From positions 90,931,845 to 90,995,844 of the forward strand of contig NC_087062.1 in NCBI RefSeq assembly GCF_963678635.1: a stretch of DNA of 64,000 bases, read 5' to 3'. The position numbers and the translations under genes were made by a program. Within the stretch, counting starts at the first letter, position 1. Every line of letters starts with the position of its first letter. The notes under the pieces were generated by a model, which saw only the letters and a program-made list of their open reading frames with translations, was not told where the DNA came from and searched no databases. Source of the DNA: Symsagittifera roscoffensis. Lineage: Eukaryota; Xenacoelomorpha; Acoela; Convolutidae. This document shows, piece by piece, positions 55,765 to 64,000 of this stretch.

Positions 55765-57414
55765 TTTGATGAAAAGATTTCCACTTCAGAACCACTTCGC
55801 TTTCAAATCATTCGAACCTTGTAAAGATAAGGTAATACAGTGGTCAGATCTGGTTGTTCTTAATCATATTAAGATAACTTGCCCCGTTAAAGAACCAGGA
55901 AAGAAAGATAATCGGTACTAGTTTACTTGTTTGGTTCCGTGACAAAACTAGTTTAGATGATTGGTCCCGCCTATTTTCTAAAAAAGATACAGCACGGGAT
56001 TTGATCCTACGCCTTTGGGCTAGTAACCGGATTCACTAGGCCCGTTTTGACATCAATATGGAGAAATTAAACTACTTGATGTTTGAATTAGCCACATACT
56101 GTACCTCTGTTTTTATTATAGACCACAGCATTTTTGAGGGGCCAAACAAGTAAACTAGTACCAGATAATCAGCAGTACGAAGCAGAACGTAGGTTACGTA
56201 GTAGAAACTAGACAACCGAATATTCATACTCGTCAGTCAGTAGACAAATGCCGTCGAGTTCAAGCATCCGTAGCGGGATACTGCATCCAATCTAAAAGAC
56301 AATAGACTATGCACACACGCTATGTTACAACTATATTAACCAATCAGAATCGATAGAAGAAAGCAAACGTACGAAATAAACAATTAATAATTCATTATTT
56401 CGTACGTTATCTTTCTCATCTCAATCCTGATAGTTTAATATTATTTGTCTACTTATTGACGAGTATGAATATGCGGTTGTCTACTTACATACCACACTGG
56501 AAAACGGACATTCTTAGATAAAAAGAACCGTGCAAGTTTCTAGTTGCTTAACCCTTTCACAAGTTTTACCTTTCAGCGTATTTTCCGACTTTCAATGTAT
56601 TTAGTTGAGTGCCTTTCCGTTTGAATTCTCAAATAAAACAAAGGACACAGCCCCTCACGATGGAAAAGTATGCCGGATATTGGAACAAATTGTTCAGCAG
56701 AGGCGAAACGTAGCTTCACAATACTTGAGATTCATTGCACATAAATAGCATTGCAAGCAATCGAATGGAAAATTAGACAGAAGCCACGAATTCGAAAAAA
56801 AAAATTTCCACTGGTAACTAGGCAGACAATGTTTGGAAAAATGCCGTTGAGATGAAAAAAATGCGAAAGTTTTCTGCTGTCAAAGAATTTATGACTCAAA
56901 GTGGTTACGTCCATCGCAGCACAAAAAAATATGATTACGCTATTTGAACGACATACTATCAGGTAACTAAACTGATATAACATAGGCTGAAACTATTTAA
57001 GCCTGAAAACCTTTGAAACTAATCATTAAAACGGAGTTTTACACAGCGGCGTAGCTGAGCTCCCCACAACTTACGAAACAACTAGACCTATCAAAATGAA
57101 TGAAGATAGTAGCGAAAAGTTATGCCCAGCCTAAACAGTAGATTGCAAAATCAGCATCGGAACAAAATTAACCAAATGGTGACAAGGTAGAAAACACCTG
57201 AGCAGCAACTCCCCAAACCAAACCTTTTAAAAATCAAACTAAATTAAAATGTTCACGTCCACCTTCCCCTCATAACACACGGGAAGCAAAGAAATTTGAA
57301 CGCAGAGGCGAAGCTGCACTTCGCAAACACTAGCAATAAAATGACAAAGAAAGCAGCTCTTTAAATTGCAATAAGAAAAACTAGAAAGTAGCCTCAAAAT
57401 ACAAAAATTTCGGC

Positions 57415-57486
57415 TATGTCTCGGGTTCTAACTGCGACCCAGAAATTATTCGTCTCACGCACTAACCACTCAGCCAACACGGACGC
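57415..57486 (-). repeat. tRNA-like segment (duplicate)
   Basis: Copy of 47755-47826 inside the segmental duplication; same A box, and a B-box tract slightly different (GGTTCTAACTGCG on the plus strand). Confidence 0.45.
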
Positions 57487-58264
57487 TTAATAAATCACCA
57501 AAACTAGCCACAGATAAAGCAGAAAACAAATGCTAAGAAACTTTCAATGCTACAGATCGTGATTATAGCAAAAGCGCTACCAAATAAATAACAATTTTAA
57601 TAAAACTTTTGGTTGCAAGTTAGGTTGAAAAAAAGAAGGCTCATTTTAATACACTACCCTTGAAAGTGTAATTATTTGTAAAAGAAGCTAACACTAGATG
57701 AGTCTTGGAAAAACCCAAATTGCAATACAAAACTTGATACTCAATTACCTGAATCTTCTCAATTGTTCGATACCGCACTCTAAAATGGTTAAAAACTCTT
57801 TTAAGGATTTCAGGACTTTTAGGGACATAATCCAATAATTCAGGACATAATCCAATAATTCACGTTTTCCAAAAAAAAAATTTCAAACTCAATAAACATA
57901 AAAATCAAGATCCGGACGGGATTCGAACACTAGACCAAAAAGGATGGCTTGGAAATTGGTGAGGTTCCGTAATAATCCAAGGATAATTCTTACAGATTTG
58001 CCAGAAAAATCATTTATGGGTAAAAGTCTTGTTTACAGAAGGACAAGTCTAGTTAACGATTATTACACATGCACATCAAAAGCAAGTGCAAATCAGTCGG
58101 CTTCAAATAATTTTAAAAATTTCGAACAAAATAGTATTTTCATATTAGCCCCGGGGCTACCCATTGCTGGGTCATTCATTCTGGAGGGATGGGTGTCATC
58201 ATTGATTTTCGATGTAGTCGTCTCCACAGTGAGGAGGCGGATGACATTAGAAACCCTTCGACCG

Positions 58265-58340
58265 GGACCGAAGATAGATTTCAACGCACAACCTTTGTTT
58301 TAAGCGCATTGCGCCTTAGCCGCTCGGCCAAGGTCGCTCA
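58265..58340 (-). repeat. tRNA-Leu-like pseudogene (duplicate)
   Basis: Minus strand: ACCTTGGCCGAGCGGCTAAG carries an exact Leu-type A box, followed by CGCTTAAAACA. No canonical B box or T-stem. Single-copy version of the tract duplicated at 48.66-48.71 kb. Confidence 0.5.
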
Positions 58341-58756
58341 ACAATCAGGTTATACAGTTATGACAATAAATTGCAACACTAAAAAAGACTGCAGCAGGCA
58401 ACACGCTCAATTTCACTGTTTGAGTAAACTTATGAAGGAAAGGGTTTTGATTTTAGTACATGAAAAAACTTTAATGAATATTTTAATGTTAAATGGAAGC
58501 AGTATCAGCGCCCAATCGTTTTTGATACAAGTCTATCGTAATCCAACACCGAAATAATTCAAAAAACGCTGAGAAAACCTTAAAACAAAATGCATCGATC
58601 ATAAGGTCCATTGGTCGAGTTTTAGATGTCTAACAACTTGGTTGTTGAACGAATATAATTCAATTGCTCTTCTAGCTTCATTTCTTTTTGGTACTCCTGC
58701 ACAGTGGTGTTGGTTATCACTGACATTATCCACCTCAAGAAAGAAGTGGCATCTTT

Positions 58757-59763
58757 TCATCTCGCTAGGCTCAATCCCGAGTTGTCTCGAGCAATATGTT
58801 GCACCAGCATTTGGTACACCTGCAGTCCTTTGTCGCCCAGTTTAAGTTTGTCGTGCAAGGTCAACGCCTCTAACGCCACTCCCGCAAAACTCCACGTGAA
58901 CATCAACTGTCCTGGCGTTCTGACAAAAGGATTCGCCATCAATGGCAATGCCGACGACGGTGCCCTCATCGCATCTTCAAAGTACTCTAGCAGCAGCTTC
59001 TCCCAAGACCGCCCCAGCTGGTTTGCCAACTCTAGCTTGTTAACTGCGGCCTTCTGCTGGGTAGCCCAATACGGCCGCTTGCGGGACACCCCTCGATCAA
59101 GCTTCTTCAGGCAACTCTCCAGCTCTTTCGTGGTCTCCCGATCTATCAACCAAGGCCGAGCGGTATTTCTCGTCGCATTTCTCTCGAGAGGGTTGCACGT
59201 CACTTGCTTCCCAATGGCCTGGTGTTGCGTCGAAAGCCACTCCTTGCGGATGTCCAATTCCCACGTTTGTCCACTAGCCGAACCCCTCTTGGCGTTTGCC
59301 TTTTGGGGTTTGAAGTCATCCTCCGTTCCCGGAGTCGTCGAGGGTTCCATTTCTCGCAGCACGTCGGCCAATATCCTGTGCGCTGAGCGGCTCTTGTAGG
59401 CCTTTTTTCCCTCGCGCTAGAATCATGGGAGCTATCTCTTTTAGATTCTTCTCTGAAACCGCATCCGCGAAGAACTCGCCTCCTCTGTCTCCCGTTTCCT
59501 TTTCCTAGACCTTATTCTTTTACTTGGGGGGCGTTGCCACCACCATCACTGACTCGAATTTTTTGTCCAGGTCCCTTTTTTCCGCCTCTTGCCTTCCCTT
59601 CTCCAGTCTTAAGAATATTTGTTTCTTTAATCATATGACTAGTCTTATTTTTATCATCCACTTCGACTCTTATTCTATTATCATCAGTTTTTTTGTTTAG
59701 AGTAGACCTATCTTTACATGGGTTGGCCCCGATCTCCTGCTTCTGCTTCCTTAGGCCAATCAT
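58757..59763 (-). pseudogene. Unrecognised multi-copy protein family, copy 2 (partial)
   Basis: 59763-59512 repeats the basic N-terminal segment and 59371-58757 the helical segment, here open for 204 codons without the two nonsense changes seen in copy 1. It ends with the same TGA after SLAR as copy 1, after which the frame reopens (KDAT.FLRWIMSVIT) only to be cut at the 58699/58700 junction. A run of six G near 59525 (five in copy 1) shifts the frame between the two segments. The rest of the protein is missing. Confidence 0.6.
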
Positions 59764-60240
59764 CTTCTCGAGCAGCCCTTTCCTCCCTTTCTCGTCCAGT
59801 CCAGTGCCGATCAGATTCTCTTAAGAATATATGTATCTTTAATCATATTACTAGTCTTATTTTTATCATCCACTTCGACTCTTATTCTATTATCATCAGT
59901 TTTTTTGTTTAGAGTAGACCTATCTTTACATGGGTTGACCCCGATGTCCTGCTTCTGCTTCCTTAGGCCAATCATCTTCTCGAGCAGCCCTTTCCTCCCT
60001 TTCTCGTCCAGTCCAGTGCCGATCAGATTCTCTTAAGAATATATGTATCTTTAATCATATTACTAGTCCTATTTTTATCATCCACTTCGACACTTATTCT
60101 TCTATCATCAGTTTTTTTTTTGTTTGGAGTAGAGCTATATTTACATGGGTTGGCCCCGGTGTCCGACTTCTGCTTCCTTAGGCCAATCATCTTCTCGAGC
60201 AGCCCTTTCCTCCTTTTCTCGTCCAAACCAGTGCCGATCA
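59607..60240. repeat. 212-bp tandem array, three units
   Basis: Units start at TCTTAAGAATAT at 59607, 59819 and 60031. Each covers the coding region for the basic LLEKMIGLRKQK segment of the unrecognised family. A single unit is at about 55152-55356. Because 212 is not a multiple of three, the array does not encode a continuous repeat protein. Units end in GCCGATCAGATTCTC, the sequence seen at the left junction of the MNAT1 duplication. Confidence 0.85.
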
Positions 60241-60250
60241 GGACTGGCTC

Positions 60251-61500
60251 TCAAAACTTCACTACCGTGCTCCACAGTTCTTCCTTGAAGTCGTTTACTT
60301 TAACTTTGTCTTCCACCATCTGGTTGAACTCGCTCAGGAAACTTTGCCACGCCTCCTCGTCCAACGTGCTCAAGAACATTTCTTTGTTGCCTTCAAAGGT
60401 AATCACCTCCCGTGTTTCATCGGTCAGGAGCACCATTCCCATGTTGGATGGTTCACGCGTTAGTGGCAGCTCAAGATTCTTCCGGGGAGACCCCAAAGGT
60501 GGGGTGGCCGTGTTTGCCTAGTCGTCCCCACTCAGAACTTGCAGTAGCTCACGTGTGGTGCTGGGGCTGAAATCTCTGTTCGTTGCGCCTCCGTCGGGCG
60601 TATTCCCCACTTCCATTTCCTCTCCAGCTTCGCTGAGGGTTTCGTCCATGCTCTCCCCTCTCCTGACTCCGGCTGATCCCTCTCTAGCGCGTCAGTGAAT
60701 CTGTTCTCCACTGGAAGGTTTCTTCTGTCTCCTGGGTTTCCCACTGACAGGGGTGAAGGTGTCGTCGGATCTGCTGTCTTATATTCAGTGAGGGGCACGT
60801 ATAGAACTCCTGCCGCGTCCAACTTCCGTCCCTCCTGTTGCAGCTCTACTTCTTGTAACCCATAAGGTGCCCAATATTTTCTCGTGCCAAATTTCATTTC
60901 GTCCTTCAGGGCTAGGTGACCCTCCTCCACGATCATCCTCCCGTCATCATAGATGGGCAGCTTGCTCTCGAGCCCTGCCTTCTCAAAAGTTTTCAGCACT
61001 TCCCGAACCTCGTACTTTGGAGGCATCGATCCCCGCATCTTCTTTGCTTGCGTGGACCATGAATTTATCTTGGTTTCACAGGTATGGAAGTACACCGCTG
61101 CCGAATACCCGATGAACAAGATGTCCCAGCTTTCCGTGAATTTCTTTTGCTGCTGCTCCACTGACGCCCTCGCGTGTAGGGAAAGGACTACCATGGGGCT
61201 TTTCATCCCCAGCGTCATCCGCCTCACCGTCGGGAACTCAGGAATCGCGGCGGGTAACACGTCCAGCTCAAGTATTGTCTCCAGCTCCCTCTTCGTAAAC
61301 TCTAGCAGCAGGTTCTCCCAAGACCGCCCCAGCTGGTCTCCCAACTACAGCTTGATAAATTCGGCCTTCTGCTGGGTAGCCCAATGCCGCTGCTTGCGGG
61401 ACACCCCGCGATCAAGCTTATTCAGGCAACTCTTCAGTTCTTTCATGGTCTCCAGAGCTATCAACCAAGGCCGAGCGGTAGTTCTCTATGCTGTCAAACT
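60251..61500 (-). pseudogene. Unrecognised protein family, copy 3 (divergent, broken)
   Basis: 61500-61350 matches copies 1 and 2 (RPWLIALETMKEL..CLNKLDRGVSRK) and is followed by an in-frame TAG at about 61346. A 270-codon frame (61344-60532) then continues from QLGRSWENLLLEF but diverges strongly from the other copies while keeping length and hydrophobic pattern (FTESWDILFIGYSAAVYFHTCETKINSW). It ends in a Pro/Ser/Glu-rich tail. A further frame 60496-60251 (NKEMFLSTLDEEAWQSFLSEFNQMVED) is probably its continuation. No known domain recognised. Confidence 0.5.
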
Positions 61501-61509
61501 AGATGACAT

Positions 61510-61830
61510 CAGTCGTGCACCTGAACTAGTCCAAGGCTCTCAATTTGTGTTCTAGATCCATTACCACAAGTCGTCCAGCATTGAGTCTTGCCAGGTTATC
61601 CACTAAGATGTTCCATTTCATGACTCTATCGTTTTGCCTTCGAGCAGAAGCTTTTTCTGTCTTTTGTATTCATTGGCACTGGGCAAACGGTCAATAGTGA
61701 GCAGTGGAATTTCTGCCACACCGCGGTAAAGAGGCAGATGACTATCTCCTGCTTCCAAAGCATGGGACACGTTGTTGGTGCCCACAAGGATCTAAAGTTT
61801 TTGAAAAAGATTGGATAGGAAAAATTTCGT
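61510..61830 (-). other. Coding-like remnant, possible retroelement fragment
   Basis: A minus-strand frame (about 61780-61625) reads VGTNNVSHALEAGDSHLPLYRGVAE, resembling the G-T-N-N-V-x-x-A-L stretch after the RNase H region of LTR retroelements. The match is short and could be chance. An adjacent frame (about 61622-61540, MKWNILVDNLARLNAGRLVV) may be the upstream part of family copy 3 instead. Confidence 0.25.
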
Positions 61831-62099
61831 TTCAAAAATGATTGATATACAAGTATTTTCTATGAAAAATGTATGACAAGCGTTTTTTCCATAGACTCCT
61901 TAATTTATATTGTATGATATTGAAATTTGTTAGCTACGGGTAGGAAGCTGAGATTTTTAATGCTCAAAATTTTGCTATTTAGTTTAAAAATGGCTACGTG
62001 GGATAGCTGTTTGTCTCTCTAAGGTTAATTTTGAGCGTCGTGGGCTGTGAATGGATAGGTTAGCATATCATATTCGTGTCAGTTATTTTTCTGCGGGAA

Positions 62100-63056
62100 T
62101 GATTAGTTTGACTTTTGTTATAAATAAAATTGGTGGTAATTATGACATCATTTTTGCCGAAGATCAAATTTATCACGTTGTTTCGCATCTGCTCAGAATA
62201 TCGCGTTAGTATTATAAGTTCTTCTGGTCTGCCGTAGGCTATGGCAATTAGTGTCAGTAGACTATCCTCTGCTGAGAATTACCGGGGAGAGAGAGGACCG
62301 GTCGTAGCGGTGTATCCTTTTCTATGTACTTTAGCCAGTCCATCAAGTCGTACTGATTGACTACCAATTGACCTCAACCTCGCATATAAGCCATCTGTGA
62401 TCTCATTCCTTTTGTTCATGGTCAGTAGTCCTTTTTCACAATTTTTAAATCTTTTTGAACAACTGAATCAATCATATATCATGTCCCTCAAACTGTTCTG
62501 ATTCTAGCAATTGGGTTTCCCTCTTTTGTGTGTTTTTTCATGACGCAAAACCCACCGCCACTAGTTTGTTGTTTTTGAGATACTTTCTAGCTTTTTCAAT
62601 TCCCATATCACGTGGAATCTGGCGTACTTTTTTGTGTACCACTTAGCAGCCGCTTCAATTTCACATAGTTTTTCGCCAGGCTTGTCATGCTTCTTCAGTT
62701 CCGACAAAAAAAAATCTATGTCTGGTCAAGTGGACTTCGTTGAATTTATTTCGGACTGGATGTTTAGGCCCTATCGACAGTAAGTGATTCATCCATCCCG
62801 GCATTTTTATATCATCTAGTATTTTTTTAACCGTTTTTCTGTGTAAATTTGCTAGGGAGCTGTCTTGTCTATCAGGAAACTTCTCAATTTTCTTAGAGTG
62901 ACTGAGGCGCGTGGCTAAAGCGTTGTCCTTTGCTTGACACAAAACATAGTTAGGGACCGATGGCCATGATCTTTCATCAATTGTTCTCCTAAATAAGTCC
63001 TTTACCTTGCTCAAGTCTTCCGCTGCCCTACCGCTGTCCTCTTCGGCCCTACCCAT
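62100..63056 (-). mobile_element. Decayed Penelope-like reverse transcriptase
   Basis: 63056-62685 is an open frame with VPNYVLCQAKDNAL..., LLSIGPKHPVRNKFNEVH, as found upstream of the RT core in Penelope-like and related retroelements. Farther on, around 62430-62275, LYARLRSIGSQ..RL.GLAKVHRK is followed after a frameshift by DTPLRPVLSLPGNS: the RT finger region (K-V-H-K...P-L-R-P-V-x-S). Several stops and frameshifts separate the blocks, so it is dead. The GIY-YIG endonuclease of the family is not seen. Confidence 0.7.
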
Positions 63057-63059
63057 CTA

Positions 63060-64000
63060 TGTCCTAAGTAGTTTAGGTTGAAAGATGTGAACCGCTTGGT
63101 CTGAAAACATCCCATTTTCAGGTACCGTAAACTGCAAAAAAATTGATATTATATCGGTATCTAGGCGTTTTCTCAGAAGTTTAAGGTGATATTGGCTTTT
63201 GTTAAATTTATTTAAATACTTTGTATAAATCAATACAGTTTTGCACAACAGTCTTTTTCTAATAATGAAACTCAGGAACTTCGGTGGTAAATGGATTTTG
63301 TTCATTGCACTGCTGGCCACGAGAAAAAAAACTCACAATCAACAATATGTAGAATAATATGTTCTGAAACTGTTACTAGGATGTGCCAGTTGGTCATATC
63401 CTGAAGTTTTTTCTTGTTTATGGGATAAAATGAAACTTTTAAAAAACTCGAATTCACCATGTCATACTCAGGTTTTTCTCAGCAGCTGAAACAGCAGCTG
63501 AAAACTAGTATTGTTCACTTGCAATTTCAACCCGTGTTTGTGGTATTTAGAGACGTAGCCATGGGAACGTGCTTATTTCTAGAGTGGGGGAGGTATTTTG
63601 GTGGTATAAGCTTTAACTTGATCTTGAAGTCCCATGTCTTAAGCGAACCGAATTGGTGCAAAATAAGCTCCGACAAAATGAGGTGCAAAAACACAAGAGG
63701 TAGTGTCCTTGACTCTTGAGCCAATGGTTATAGGGGCTATTTCTCTTAAGTTCATATGTAACGTAAGCGGACAATTGTTACAGTGGCACATTTGTGGATG
63801 AAGGAGTTCGAACCTGTATCGAGGAAAGAGATTCCTAAATTTTGCAAGCCAGTGGAAGATCTAAATGTGGGATAAAACATTTATATAGACAGAAAAATTT
63901 TAATTGGTTCCATCAAATAAAGCTTCAATTAATCAGAGGGAGGTTGTTGGTTGTTTGATGCTTTCAAGAGAGAAAAAGTAGAGCATAAAGCAAGATGAGC
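63060..64000. other. Intergenic end of window
   Basis: 63545-63765 (minus sense) is the partner of the 50655-50885 repeat. Near 63808 a GAGTTCGAACCTGTATCG tract is tRNA-B-box-like. No gene is supported. Confidence 0.5.
63545..63765 (-). repeat. Dispersed repeat, partner of 50655-50885
   Basis: On the minus strand it contains CCTATAACCATTGGCTCAAG, GGACACTACCTCTTGTG and CACCAATTCGGTTCGC, colinear with the plus strand at 50.7-50.9 kb. Confidence 0.7.

Larger units (their letters stand above)
55357..58699. repeat. Segmental duplication, copy of MNAT1 5' region
   Basis: Duplicate of 45673-49093, placed between copies 1 and 2 of the unrecognised family. The left junction is GATCAGATTCTCTTA followed by MNAT1 intron sequence. 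The right junction joins GGTACTCCTG to CACAGTGG, which also occurs at 54248 inside copy 1. A ~50-base deletion with a small tandem repeat (ACATAATCCAATAATTCA) distinguishes it near 57830. Confidence 0.85.

Overview
This is an AT-rich animal (metazoan) genomic window. All recognisable host genes lie on the minus strand. They have GT-AG introns, little coding density and long repeat-filled spacers. Conserved animal genes support the assignment: HSPA13/STCH, a HERPUD-type ER ubiquitin-like protein, a CCDC137-like protein, the Ras/KSR scaffold CNK, and MNAT1/MAT1. Several genes carry a polypyrimidine-AG acceptor a few bases before their ATG. This hints at spliced-leader trans-splicing or 5'UTR introns, and a marine invertebrate such as a tunicate would fit, but I cannot name the species.

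Layout, left to right. 1-3 kb is intergenic with a clean hAT-type MITE (8-bp target duplication). 3-4.9 kb holds two small intronless two-finger C2H2 genes. 4581-14123 and 14124-23666 form an almost perfect head-to-tail tandem duplication of about 9.54 kb. It starts inside the second zinc-finger gene and ends inside intron 1 of HSPA13. As a result there is one complete HSPA13 (exon 1 at 25.0 kb, exons 2-4 in the right unit), one exon-1-less HSPA13 copy, two copies of a third zinc-finger gene, and one zinc-finger gene that has lost its fingers. 28.4-29.9 kb is the HERPUD-like gene, 33.1-33.9 kb the CCDC137-like gene, 34.4-39.2 kb CNK in three coding exons with nested MITEs in intron 2, and 44.7-46.1 kb MNAT1 in two exons. 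A small unrecognised gene sits at 49.6-50.0 kb.

52-61.5 kb is a GC-richer mosaic. It contains three degraded copies of an unrecognised multi-copy protein family, a 3 x 212 bp tandem array derived from that family, and between copies 1 and 2 a 3.3-kb duplicate of the MNAT1 5' region including a copy of its first exon. 62.1-63.1 kb holds a decayed Penelope-like reverse transcriptase.

The spacers are dominated by one dispersed repeat architecture: a GCGAAGC/GCTTCGC hairpin at one end, an AT-rich body, a degenerate tRNA-like segment, and a second hairpin (ACCCTTGC/GCAAGGGT) at the other. Across copies the second hairpin changes sequence but keeps its pairing through paired substitutions. The best candidates for something undescribed are this double-hairpin family, the unrecognised protein family at 52-61 kb, and the zinc-finger cluster with its shared pre-finger signature.
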